64,000 nucleotides of DNA, taken from assembly GCF_023700755.1 (NCBI RefSeq), contig NZ_JAMKOJ010000001.1, positions 558,001 through 622,000 of the forward strand, given 5' to 3'. Under the pieces are notes generated by a model, which was not told the DNA's origin, ran no database searches, and saw nothing but the letters and a program-made list of their open reading frames with translations. The DNA comes from Allorhizobium sonneratiae. GTDB taxonomy: Bacteria > Pseudomonadota > Alphaproteobacteria > Rhizobiales > Rhizobiaceae. The first letter of the stretch is position 1; each line of letters starts with the position of its first letter. The position numbers and the translations under genes are program-made. This document shows positions 17,254-26,111 of the stretch, piece by piece.

Positions 17254-19110
17254 ATGTTCGCATGGTTTGAAAAGCGTCTCGATCCCTATCCGCAAGAGGA
17301 GCCGGTTCTGCCGCCTAGCGGTCTTTTCCGCTTTATCTGGCATTATTCGCGACCCGCACTCGGCTGGCTGTTGCTGATGGCGTTTCTGGCGGGGTTGATT
17401 GCCATTGGCGAGGTGCTGCTCTTCCAGTTTCTCGGCAATGTCATCCAGTGGCTGTCAACGGTAGACCGGGCAACCTTCCTGCAGACCGAAGGCTGGAAAC
17501 TGGCCGCCATGGCTTTGATGCTGTTTGCCCTGCCTGCAGTGGCGACGCTGAATTCATTCATCATGCATCAGACATTGATCGGCAATTTTCCGATGATTGC
17601 CCGCTGGCAGATGCATCGGTTCCTGCTGCGCCATTCCATGGGCTTCTTCGCCAATGAGTTTGCCGGCCGCGTTTCCACCAAGGTGATGCAGACCTCGCTT
17701 GCCGTGCGCGAAACGGTGATGAAGACGCTGGATGTCTTTGTCTATGTCGCCACCTATTTCGTCTCGATGCTGATTGTCATCGGCAATGCCGATCTGCGTC
17801 TGCTGGTGCCGATCGTGCTGTGGCTGGCGATCTATATCGCCATCGTCGCCTATTATATTCCGCGTCTGCAGAAGATCTCGTCGCAACAGGCCGATGCCCG
17901 CTCGATGATGACCGGGCGGATTGTCGATAGCTACACCAATATCGCGACCGTCAAGCTGTTTTCACATACGGGGCGCGAGGAAAACTATGCCCGCGCCGCC
18001 ATGGACGAGTTTCTCGGCACGGTGCATGCGCAGATGCGCAAGATCACCCTGTTTCAGGTTCTGGTCTATACCAATAACTGTATGGCGGTGTTGACGGTGG
18101 GCTCGCTGTCGATCTGGCTGTGGCTCCATAACAGCATCGAGGTCGGGGCGATCGCCATTGCCATCAGCCTGGCCATGCGCGTCAACGGCATGTCGCAATG
18201 GGTGATGTGGGAAGTATCGGCGCTGTTTGAAAATATCGGCACGGTCTATGACGGCATGGAGATGATGACCAAGCCGCATGACATCACCGATCAGGGCCAC
18301 GCCACGCAACTGACAGCGCCAAAGGGTGAGATCGTCTATGACAAGGTGCGCTTCCACTATGGCAAGAAGGGCGGCGTGATCGAGAATTTCTCGCTCACCA
18401 TTCAGGCTGGCGAAAAGGTGGGCCTCGTCGGTCGGTCCGGTGCGGGCAAGACGACGCTGATGAACCTGCTTCTGCGTTTCTATGACGTCGAACAGGGGCA
18501 GATCACCATTGACGGCCAGAACATTGCCGCCGTGACGCAGGAAAGTCTGCGCTCGCTGATCGGTGTTGTCACGCAGGACACTTCGCTTCTGCATCGTACC
18601 ATTCGCGACAATATCGCCTATGGCCGGCCGGATGCCAGCGATGCCGAGGTGATCGAGGCGGCAAAGCGCGCCAATGCCTGGGATTTCATCGAGACGCTGA
18701 CCGATCTTAAGGGACGAAGCGGTCTCGATGCCCATGTCGGCGAACGCGGGGTGAAGCTGTCCGGCGGCCAGCGCCAGCGGATTGCCATTGCCCGGGTTTT
18801 CCTGAAAAACGCGCCGATTCTGGTGCTGGACGAGGCAACCTCGGCACTTGACTCAGAGGTAGAGGCCGCCATTCAGGAAAGCCTCTTTGCCCTGATGGAA
18901 GGCAAGACGGTGATCGCTATTGCCCACAGGCTCTCGACGCTGACCGAAATGGACCGCATCGTCGTGCTCGACAAGGGAAGCATCATGGAGACCGGCAGCC
19001 ATCGCGAACTGATCGGCCAGGGCGGCATCTATGCCGATCTTTGGAACCGCCAGTCCGGCGGCTTCCTCCCCGATGAGTCCGAAGACGAGAAAGAGGTGGC
19101 GGCGGAGTGA
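17254..19110 (+). CDS. ABC exporter, fused permease and ATPase (first of tandem pair)
   Basis: A 618-residue half-transporter with six membrane segments in residues ~25-310 and an ATP-binding domain from ~350. Walker A is GRSGAGKTTL, the Q-loop region VTQDTSLLH, the signature LSGGQRQR and Walker B ILVLDEATSALD. Such ABCB/MsbA-type proteins export lipids, drugs or peptides; the substrate is unknown. The neighbouring gene at 19359 is a clear paralogue, so the two may form a heterodimer or two homodimers. Both ATPase domains keep all motifs, so there is no sign of a degenerate site. An acidic tail (DESEDEKEVAAE) closes the chain. Confidence 0.93.
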   Translation: MFAWFEKRLDPYPQEEPVLPPSGLFRFIWHYSRPALGWLLLMAFLAGLIAIGEVLLFQFLGNVIQWLSTVDRATFLQTEGWKLAAMALMLFALPAVATLNSFIMHQTLIGNFPMIARWQMHRFLLRHSMGFFANEFAGRVSTKVMQTSLAVRETVMKTLDVFVYVATYFVSMLIVIGNADLRLLVPIVLWLAIYIAIVAYYIPRLQKISSQQADARSMMTGRIVDSYTNIATVKLFSHTGREENYARAAMDEFLGTVHAQMRKITLFQVLVYTNNCMAVLTVGSLSIWLWLHNSIEVGAIAIAISLAMRVNGMSQWVMWEVSALFENIGTVYDGMEMMTKPHDITDQGHATQLTAPKGEIVYDKVRFHYGKKGGVIENFSLTIQAGEKVGLVGRSGAGKTTLMNLLLRFYDVEQGQITIDGQNIAAVTQESLRSLIGVVTQDTSLLHRTIRDNIAYGRPDASDAEVIEAAKRANAWDFIETLTDLKGRSGLDAHVGERGVKLSGGQRQRIAIARVFLKNAPILVLDEATSALDSEVEAAIQESLFALMEGKTVIAIAHRLSTLTEMDRIVVLDKGSIMETGSHRELIGQGGIYADLWNRQSGGFLPDESEDEKEVAAE

Positions 19111-19358
19111 TCCGCCGTTCCTCCCCTGATCGTCATCCGCAGGCTTGCGCCCCGAAGATCTGTCGTGGCTGAACAATTTTCTTCTTAATTCCTGTTCAAT
19201 CCTGCCCAACTCAAGAGACTGCGCAGCTTGGTCCCATGGTACTTGTTGCGGGGAACACAGACGGTTGCCCCAGCAAAGATCGCACCTTACCAAAATATAA
19301 TCAAAATAGATGACTTTGGCACCTTTTTCCCTTGCCGGAATCGACATAGTTTCCGGTT

Positions 19359-21236
19359 ATGATCATTCGCGCTGTTACTCATCTGTTTGAATCCTGGCTT
19401 GATCCCTTTGCCGAGCGCAAGGATCTGCGCCCGCCGGGCGGGGCTTTGGGCTTCATCTGGTTTTATGTGTCGCAGGCCAAGGGTGCATTCATCGCCATGG
19501 CGCTGGCTGGCGGCGGTGTCGCGGCGATGGAAGCGGCGATGTTCTGGTTTGTCGGGCGGCTGGTCGATCTGATCGCCACGGTGCCGAGAAGCGCTGGCTG
19601 GCAGGGCCTGTTTGCCAATCACGGTGGCGAGGTGGCGGTGATTGCCCTTGCCGTCGTTGTCGTGCGGTTTTGCGTCATCACCTTCAGTGCACTGATCGAA
19701 GAACAGGTGGTGGTGCTGAATTTTCTCAATCTGGTGCGCTGGCAAAGCCATGTTCATGTCGCTCGCCAGTCGCTCGGCTTTTTCCATAATGATTTTGCCG
19801 GGCGCATCGTCACCAAGGTCTGGAGCGGCGGTCAGGCGATGGGCGATCTGCTGACCTCCGTATTGCAGGTTGGCTGGTTCATGGTGATCTATACGCTGGC
19901 GACAACGGCGCTACTGGCCGGACAGGACTGGCGGTTGGCGGTGGTGATTGCCGTCTGGGTGGCGATTTTTGCGGTTCTGGCGCGCTGGTTCGTGCCGCGC
20001 ATCCGTTACCACGCCAGAGAAACGGCAGAGGCGGCATCGGCGCTGAACGGCCGTCTGGTCGACAGCTATGCCAATATCCAGACGCTGAAACTCTTTGCTC
20101 GGGAAAAGCAGAACGATCACTATATTCGTGCCGGGTTCGAGCGGTTCCAGACGGCAATCCGGCCCTTTACCCGGCTGATTACCGGCGTCCGCGCCTCTTT
20201 GGCAGCGCTGTCGGGCGTTATGATCCTGATCATTGCCGTCATCAGCGTCAATCGCTGGTTTGCTGGCGGGATGACGGCGGGTGGGGTTGCCTTCACGCTC
20301 GGTCTGGTGCTGAGACTGGCCATGCTGCTCAACCGCATGATGACCCAACTTAACGGTATGATGCGCAATCTTGGCACTGTGCAGAATGCCGCCGAAACCA
20401 TTTCCGAACCGATTGGCCTCAAGGACCGGCCCGATGCCGGGACACTCACCCTGACCGGCCCCGAAATCCGCTTCGAGGATGTGCGTTTCCACTATGGCAA
20501 GGGCAAGGGCGCGCTGGAGGGTTTCAACCTGACCATCCGCCCCGGAGAGAAGGTCGGCATTGTCGGTCGTTCCGGCGCGGGCAAGACGACGCTGACCAAT
20601 CTGCTGCTGCGCTTTTACGATGTCGAGGGCGGGTGCATCCTGATCGACGGAACCGATATTCGCGCCGTGACGCAGGAAAGCCTGCGGATGCATATCGGCA
20701 TGGTGACCCAGGACACCGCGCTTTTGCACCGCTCGATCCGCGACAATATCCTCTTCGGTCGTGCCGATGCCAGCGAAGAGCAGTTGCGGCAGGCGGCGGA
20801 AGAGGCCGAAGCGCTGGATTTCATCGAGAAACTCGTTGATCAGCGCGGACGCACCGGCTTTGACGCCCATGTCGGCGAGCGCGGTGTAAAACTTTCCGGC
20901 GGCCAACGCCAGCGCATCGCCATTGCCCGTGTCATGCTGAAAAATGCGCCGATCCTGGTGCTGGACGAGGCGACATCGGCGCTCGATTCGGAAGTGGAGG
21001 CAGCAATCCAGTCTAATCTTGACCGGTTGATGGCCGGCAAGACGGTGCTGGCCATCGCCCACCGCCTCTCCACCATCGCCAGCCTCGACCGGCTGGTGGT
21101 GATCGACAAGGGCCGGATCATCGAGGAGGGCAGTCATGCTGATCTGCTGGCGACAGGCGGGCTCTATGCCGAACTTTGGGCGCGGCAATCGGGCGGCTTT
21201 CTTGGCAGTGAGGACCCTGATCAGGCAGCACAATGA
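19359..21236 (+). CDS. ABC exporter, fused permease and ATPase (second of tandem pair)
   Basis: A 625-residue half-transporter closely related to the upstream gene, sharing the FESWLDPFAERKDLRPPGG-type start and near-identical ATPase motifs (GRSGAGKTTL, LSGGQRQR, LVLDEATSALD). Six membrane segments precede the nucleotide-binding domain, which starts near residue 370. The 248-base gap to the first exporter, which lacks an obvious terminator, leaves open whether they share a transcript. Likely an efflux or lipid export system; the substrate cannot be read from sequence. Confidence 0.93.
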   Translation: MIIRAVTHLFESWLDPFAERKDLRPPGGALGFIWFYVSQAKGAFIAMALAGGGVAAMEAAMFWFVGRLVDLIATVPRSAGWQGLFANHGGEVAVIALAVVVVRFCVITFSALIEEQVVVLNFLNLVRWQSHVHVARQSLGFFHNDFAGRIVTKVWSGGQAMGDLLTSVLQVGWFMVIYTLATTALLAGQDWRLAVVIAVWVAIFAVLARWFVPRIRYHARETAEAASALNGRLVDSYANIQTLKLFAREKQNDHYIRAGFERFQTAIRPFTRLITGVRASLAALSGVMILIIAVISVNRWFAGGMTAGGVAFTLGLVLRLAMLLNRMMTQLNGMMRNLGTVQNAAETISEPIGLKDRPDAGTLTLTGPEIRFEDVRFHYGKGKGALEGFNLTIRPGEKVGIVGRSGAGKTTLTNLLLRFYDVEGGCILIDGTDIRAVTQESLRMHIGMVTQDTALLHRSIRDNILFGRADASEEQLRQAAEEAEALDFIEKLVDQRGRTGFDAHVGERGVKLSGGQRQRIAIARVMLKNAPILVLDEATSALDSEVEAAIQSNLDRLMAGKTVLAIAHRLSTIASLDRLVVIDKGRIIEEGSHADLLATGGLYAELWARQSGGFLGSEDPDQAAQ

Positions 21237-21762
21237 TCAAAGGTTTGAATACTCGGGCGGTTCACTGTCATCGCCCGACGTTCCGGTCCCGCAACGCAAC
21301 CGATCATGTGTGCGATGCAATGCGTTCTTCCTCCTGTGACACGTCTTTCGCAGTCTGCGGTACATTCTCGTCCCTCGTGATCATTCGAATGGTCAACCGA
21401 CTGCAATCAAAGGCAAATGCGTTTATGTGAATATCCGATAATTTCTGCGGCAACTTGCCACTTCTGCGATTGAACACTGGACAGTTTGCTTCTGCGCGCT
21501 TAAAAATCGTCAAGGAGGCGGAGAATCTGCTACGAGTATCAACTCGTTATGGTTGCCGTCGGGGAGCGTTGCCTGATAGCCTGATCCGGTCAGATGCCGG
21601 TTCGCAAGGGGGGATGTCCGGTGGCGATGGGGAGCATGCATTTGGGTATCCTGATTTTACCTGTGTCATGACCGGCCTTTGCCGTCGTTCATCTGGATAT
21701 CGGACACTGGATATCGGAATGTGTGAACGGTTAATTCGCATTGCATTGGCGAAGAGGATGGT
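21237..21762. other. Promoter-containing spacer upstream of petA
   Basis: A 526-base region with short unconvincing ORFs. A 103-codon frame (21455-21766) overlaps the petA start and has no family resemblance. A 12-bp direct repeat lies at 21693-21718. The petABC promoter must be here or nearby. Confidence 0.6.
21693..21718. promoter_or_regulatory. 12-bp direct repeat upstream of petA
   Basis: CTGGATATCGGA occurs twice with a 14-base period, centred about 58 bases ahead of the petA ATG. The spacing is not one helical turn. A role as tandem operator or transcription-factor site is possible but unproven. Confidence 0.35.
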
Positions 21763-22362
21763 ATGACCGTGAGCGACAAGACAAATGACAGCCAGACATT
21801 AGGGCCGGACGGTGTGGGCGAACCCACGCGACGGGATTTTCTCTATATCGCCACCGGCATGGCGGGGGCCGTTGGTGCCGTTGCTGCCGCCTGGCCATTT
21901 ATCGACCAGATGCGGCCCGATGCCTCGACGCTGGCGCTGGCCTCGATTGAAGTGGATGTGTCGGCGCTGCAGCCGGGCATGTCACTGACGGTCAAATGGC
22001 GCGGCAAGCCGGTTTTCATTCGCAATCGTACCGAGAAAGAAATCGAGGACGCCAAGGGCGTGCCGATGGCCGAGTTGAAAGATCCGGTGGCGCGTAACGC
22101 CAATCTTTCTCCCGATGCCACGGCCAGCGATGTCGATCGTTCTGCTGGCAAGGGCAAGGAAAACTGGATCGTGATGATCGGCTCCTGCACCCATCTCGGT
22201 TGCGTGCCTTTGGGGCAGGCCGGTGAATATGGCGGCTGGTTCTGTCCCTGCCATGGCTCTGTCTACGATACGGCAGGCCGCATCCGCAAAGGTCCTGCGC
22301 CGGAAAACCTGCATATTCCGAATTATGCGTTCATTTCCGATAAGGTCATCCGCATCGGCTGA
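21763..22362 (+). CDS. petA: Ubiquinol-cytochrome c reductase, Rieske iron-sulfur subunit
   Basis: A 199-residue Rieske protein of the bc1 complex; its 2Fe-2S cluster takes the first electron from ubiquinol. The N-terminus carries a twin-arginine motif ([11 protein letters not shown]) and an uncleaved membrane anchor. Cluster ligands are in CTHLGC (near residue 146) and CPCHGS (near 165). ATG at 21763 is preceded by GAGGAT. petB follows after 11 bases and petC after a further 23, forming the petABC operon; a strong terminator (24662-24689) closes it. Confidence 0.97.
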   Translation: MTVSDKTNDSQTLGPDGVGEPTRRDFLYIATGMAGAVGAVAAAWPFIDQMRPDASTLALASIEVDVSALQPGMSLTVKWRGKPVFIRNRTEKEIEDAKGVPMAELKDPVARNANLSPDATASDVDRSAGKGKENWIVMIGSCTHLGCVPLGQAGEYGGWFCPCHGSVYDTAGRIRKGPAPENLHIPNYAFISDKVIRIG

Positions 22363-22373
22363 GGGGGAGAGTG

Positions 22374-23645
22374 ATGAGCGAGCATTCCAGTTACCAGCCA
22401 TCCACCGGCATTACGCGGTGGATCGATTCCCGCCTGCCGCTGCCGCGGCTCGTCTATGACAGTTTCATTGCCTATCCTGTGCCGCGCAATCTGAATTATG
22501 CCTATACATTCGGGGCCATGCTGGCCTTCATGCTGCTGGTGCAGATCCTGAGCGGTGTGGTGCTGGCCATGCATTATGTCGCTTCGACCACGCAGGCTTT
22601 CGATTCCGTCGAAAAGATCATGCGTGACGTCAATGACGGCTGGATGCTGCGCTATATCCATTCCAACGGCGCGTCCTTCTTCTTCATCGCCGTCTATCTG
22701 CATATGGCGCGCGGGCTTTATTACGGCTCCTACAAGGCGCCGCGTGAAATCCTATGGATGCTCGGCGTGGTGATCTTCCTTCTGATGATGGCCACGGCTT
22801 TCATGGGCTATGTGTTGCCCTGGGGGCAGATGTCGTTCTGGGGCGCGACGGTGATCACCGGCTTCTTCTCGGCCTTTCCTCTCGTCGGTGATTGGATTCA
22901 GACGTTTCTGCTGGGCGGTTTCGCTGTCGATCAGCCGACACTCAACCGCTTCTTCTCGCTGCATTATCTCTTGCCCTTCATGATTGCGGGCGTGGTGGTG
23001 CTGCATATATGGGCCCTGCATGTGACCGGCCAGACCAACCCGACCGGTGTCGAGATCAAATCGAAGACGGATACGGTGCCGTTTACACCCTATGCGACGT
23101 TGAAAGATGCTTTCGGCGTGTCGATCTTCCTGATCGTTTATGCCTGGTTCATCTTCTACATGCCGAATTTCCTCGGTCATCCCGACAATTACATCATGGC
23201 AGATCCGCTGAAGACGCCGGCCCATATCGTGCCGGAATGGTATTTCCTGCCGTTTTACGCCATGCTGAGAGCGATCACCTTCAATATCGGGCCGATCGAT
23301 TCCAAGCTGGGCGGCGTGCTGATCATGTTTGGCTCGATCATCATCCTGTTTTTCCTGCCCTGGCTTGATACGTCGAGAGTGCGCTCTGCCGTCTATCGGC
23401 CCTGGTACAAGCTGTTTTTCTGGCTGTTTGTCGCTGATTGCGTGCTGCTCGGCTGGCTGGGATCGCGTCATCCGACCGATACCTACACCACCATGGCTCA
23501 GTTCGGCACGCTCTATTATTTCGGCTTCTTCCTGGTGATCATGCCATTGCTCGGCATATTTGAAACACCGCGACGGTTGCCCAATTCGATCACCGAGGCG
23601 GTTCTGGAAAAAGCCGGAAAATCCACGACCGGAACGACGGCCTGA
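22374..23645 (+). CDS. petB: Ubiquinol-cytochrome c reductase, cytochrome b subunit
   Basis: A 423-residue cytochrome b with eight predicted membrane segments and the paired heme-ligand histidines in helices B and D (MHYV and the YIHSNGASF region; LHYLLPF and VLHIWALH). The [15 protein letters not shown] sequence at the quinol-oxidation site is intact. An in-frame GTG at 22371 precedes the ATG at 22374; the ATG is preferred, with a GAGGGGGA ribosome binding site. The protein forms the Qo and Qi sites in the inner membrane. Confidence 0.97.
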   Translation: MSEHSSYQPSTGITRWIDSRLPLPRLVYDSFIAYPVPRNLNYAYTFGAMLAFMLLVQILSGVVLAMHYVASTTQAFDSVEKIMRDVNDGWMLRYIHSNGASFFFIAVYLHMARGLYYGSYKAPREILWMLGVVIFLLMMATAFMGYVLPWGQMSFWGATVITGFFSAFPLVGDWIQTFLLGGFAVDQPTLNRFFSLHYLLPFMIAGVVVLHIWALHVTGQTNPTGVEIKSKTDTVPFTPYATLKDAFGVSIFLIVYAWFIFYMPNFLGHPDNYIMADPLKTPAHIVPEWYFLPFYAMLRAITFNIGPIDSKLGGVLIMFGSIIILFFLPWLDTSRVRSAVYRPWYKLFFWLFVADCVLLGWLGSRHPTDTYTTMAQFGTLYYFGFFLVIMPLLGIFETPRRLPNSITEAVLEKAGKSTTGTTA

Positions 23646-23668
23646 GACGGGCGGGAGAGGATGAAATC

Positions 23669-24529
23669 ATGAAAAGAATCCTATCGAGAAGTCTCCTGTC
23701 TCTGGCGTTTCTGGCTGGTCTCGGGGCAGTTTCCCTGGCGCTTGCACAGGATCACGGCGCCGCGGAGGAGCCGAGCTATCCGCTGAAAAAGCCGAGAGAG
23801 CAGCATTGGAGCTTTGCCGGCCCTTTCGGCACTTATGACAAGGGGCAATTACAGCGGGGTTTGAAAGTCTACAAGGAGGTCTGTTCGGCCTGTCATTCGC
23901 TAAACCTTGTCGCTTTCCGCTCATTGACAGAGCTTGGCTATTCGGAGGCGCAGGTCAAGGCTTTCGCCGCCCAGTATGAGGTGAAGGACGGCCCGAACGG
24001 CGACGGCGAGATGTATACCCGCAAGGCCATTCCGTCCGATTATTTTCCACCGCCTTTCCCGAACAAGGAAGCCGCTGCCGCCGCCAATAACGGGGCAGCC
24101 CCCCCGGATATGTCGCTTCTGGCCAAGGCGCGCGGTATCGAACGCGGGTTTCCCCAGTTCATTGAGGATATCTTCACGCAATATCAGGAGGGTGGGCCGG
24201 ATTACATCTATTCGCTGCTGACCGGCTATCAAGACCCACCAGCAGGGGTGAAAATTCCGCCCGGCGCGCATTACAATCCCTATTTCGCCAATGCGGCGGT
24301 GCTGGCCATGCCGAAACCGCTGTCGGACGGCCAGGTGACCTATGATGACGGATCGCCGGAAACGGTGGATCAATATGCGCGTGATGTGTCAGCCTTCCTG
24401 ATGTGGGCGGCAGAGCCGCATCTGGAAGAGCGCAAGCGCACCGGCTTCATGGTCATGGTGTTCCTGCTGATTTTCTCGACTCTGCTCTATCTGACGAAGA
24501 AGGCGGTCTATGCCGGCAAGGAGCATTGA
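23669..24529 (+). CDS. petC: Ubiquinol-cytochrome c reductase, cytochrome c1
   Basis: A 286-residue cytochrome c1. A cleavable signal peptide ends near LALAQD (residue 26). The heme c motif CSACH lies near residue 73, and a Met axial-ligand candidate in AMPKPLSDG near 213. One C-terminal membrane anchor (TGFMVMVFLLIFSTLLYL) precedes a basic tail. It passes electrons from the Rieske protein to soluble or membrane cytochrome c. Last gene of petABC. Confidence 0.97.
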   Translation: MKRILSRSLLSLAFLAGLGAVSLALAQDHGAAEEPSYPLKKPREQHWSFAGPFGTYDKGQLQRGLKVYKEVCSACHSLNLVAFRSLTELGYSEAQVKAFAAQYEVKDGPNGDGEMYTRKAIPSDYFPPPFPNKEAAAAANNGAAPPDMSLLAKARGIERGFPQFIEDIFTQYQEGGPDYIYSLLTGYQDPPAGVKIPPGAHYNPYFANAAVLAMPKPLSDGQVTYDDGSPETVDQYARDVSAFLMWAAEPHLEERKRTGFMVMVFLLIFSTLLYLTKKAVYAGKEH

Positions 24530-24544
24530 TCCTGCTGTCAAGTG

Positions 24545-24644
24545 AGAGCATCGTCCGAGAAGTGGGAACCGGTTTTCGGAAAACCCGATGCGGAAACAAA
24601 ATCTGAGAGCATTGTGCCGATTCCGATTTTCGGCACGATGCTCT
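24545..24644. repeat. Two palindromic intergenic elements after petC
   Basis: 24545-24603 carries GTGGGAACCGGTTTTCGGAA between GAGCATCG and CGATGC, the look of a rhizobial RIME-type element. 24606-24644 is a hairpin in which AGAGCATTGTGCCGA pairs with TCGGCACGATGCTCT with one mismatch. Both lie between the petC stop and the terminator, so they are probably in the 3' end of the petABC mRNA. Confidence 0.7.
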
Positions 24645-24661
24645 AGTCGAATGGCAGATAC

Positions 24662-24689
24662 AAAAAGGCGGTGATGAGCCGCCTTTTTT
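24662..24689 (+). terminator. Rho-independent terminator of petABC
   Basis: AAAAAGGCGG pairs with CCGCCTTTTT across a seven-base loop and is followed by a run of T on the plus strand. It separates petABC from apt. Confidence 0.85.
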
Positions 24690-24758
24690 CTTGGCGGGTT
24701 TATGACAATCCTGATAGGGTCGCCCGTAACCATGTCCTTGGCCCTTCGAGATATTTCC

Positions 24759-25301
24759 ATGAACACAGCTTTTCAGGATCTTGCCGATTCGATCCGTTCG
24801 ATTGTCGATTATCCTAAACCCGGTATTGTTTTCCGCGATATCACGACACTGCTTGGCAATCCGCGGGCGTTTCGCCGGGCCGTCGATGAACTGGTGCAGC
24901 CTTATGCCGGTACGAAGGTTGACAAGATCGCCGGAATGGAAGCCCGCGGCTTCATTCTTGGCGGCGCGGTGGCGCATCAGCTTTCTGCCGGTTTCGTGCC
25001 GATTCGCAAAAAGGGCAAGCTGCCGCATGAAACAGTGCGCATCGCCTATAGTCTCGAATATGGCGTCGATGAAATGGAAATGCATATCGATGCCGTCAAG
25101 CCCGGTGAAAAGGTCATTCTGGTCGATGACCTGATCGCCACAGGCGGCACGGCGGTCGGCGCCGTAAAGCTTCTGCGCCAGATCGGGGCGGATGTGATTT
25201 CCGCCTGTTTCGTTATCGATCTGCCCGAGCTTGGCGGGCGCAAGAAGCTCGAAGCCTTGGGCGTCGATGTCCGCACGCTGGTTGCTTTCGAAGGACATTG
25301 A
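24759..25301 (+). CDS. apt: Adenine phosphoribosyltransferase
   Basis: A 180-residue type I phosphoribosyltransferase that makes AMP from adenine and PRPP. The PRPP motif [14 protein letters not shown] lies near residue 124, and the N-terminal [15 protein letters not shown] is diagnostic for Apt. The frame is open from 24702, but the ATG at 24759 gives the usual length and start. It has its own transcription unit behind the petABC terminator and converges on the LysE gene. Confidence 0.97.
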   Translation: MNTAFQDLADSIRSIVDYPKPGIVFRDITTLLGNPRAFRRAVDELVQPYAGTKVDKIAGMEARGFILGGAVAHQLSAGFVPIRKKGKLPHETVRIAYSLEYGVDEMEMHIDAVKPGEKVILVDDLIATGGTAVGAVKLLRQIGADVISACFVIDLPELGGRKKLEALGVDVRTLVAFEGH

Positions 25302-25332
25302 ATTTTGAAATTGCCGTACCACGCTCCCTGGA

Positions 25333-25935
25333 TCAGGTCGTTGCCAGCCTGATCCCGAGAAACAGGAAACTCAGGGCAAAGGTTGTTTTGATTTTGATCA
25401 TGAATTGGTTGTTGGTCATAATCTTTGTTCTGAGTTGAGCGGCAATAAGCCCGTAAAGCGTGAAGACAATGAAGGTCATCAGCATGAAGACCAGGCTGTT
25501 TTCCATCATTTTCACCATTGTGTCCGGATCGTTGGGCTGAATGGCCTGAGGCAACAGGGCCAAAAAGAAAATCGACAGTTTCGGGTTGAGAAGGTTGATC
25601 AGGACCGCATGAACGATTGTCTGTCGAGCTGTGCGTTCCGGTATGTCCGCCGACTGCATCTGGGTTCTGCCCTTCCACATCAGCATGGCCATGTAGACCA
25701 GATAGAGCGCGCCGATCAGTTTGAGCAGATGAAATAGAGCGGGGTTTGCCGCCAGTACGAAAGCGAGTCCGGCCATGGCGGCCAACATGTGGGGAACGAT
25801 GCCCATGGTGCAGCCGAAGGCGGCCACCACAGCACCGGGTTTTCCCCGTGCCAGTCCTGTGGCAATCGTAAAAAGAGCACCTGTTCCAGGCGTCATGATC
25901 ACAATTAACGATGTCAGCAGGAAGTCGATGTGCAT
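25333..25935 (-). CDS. LysE/RhtB family exporter
   Basis: A 200-residue inner-membrane protein with five or six hydrophobic segments. The family start FLLTSLIVIMTPGTGALFTIATGL and the internal NLLNPKLSIFFLALLPQ are characteristic of LysE/RhtB exporters of amino acids or homoserine lactones. The substrate is unknown. It stands alone between apt and the chemoreceptor gene. Confidence 0.92.
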   Translation of the reverse strand: MHIDFLLTSLIVIMTPGTGALFTIATGLARGKPGAVVAAFGCTMGIVPHMLAAMAGLAFVLAANPALFHLLKLIGALYLVYMAMLMWKGRTQMQSADIPERTARQTIVHAVLINLLNPKLSIFFLALLPQAIQPNDPDTMVKMMENSLVFMLMTFIVFTLYGLIAAQLRTKIMTNNQFMIKIKTTFALSFLFLGIRLATT

Positions 25936-26111
25936 GGCTCTACCTCATTGTGGTCGCCATGAGGTTAGGATGTGATATCCGGCATCGTCTTGAAAGAAAT
26001 TGCAGGCTTGCTGAAATCGGATGAGATGTCAGCAAGCCTACCGGAGATGTGCGGCAACCCTCATGATCGGTCAAGGGCTGCGTTTATCTTATAAAACCTG
26101 TCCGGGCCGGA

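Noticed and set aside
21455..21766. 103-codon ORF upstream of petA
   Set aside because: No family resemblance and no ribosome binding site; it overlaps the petA start.
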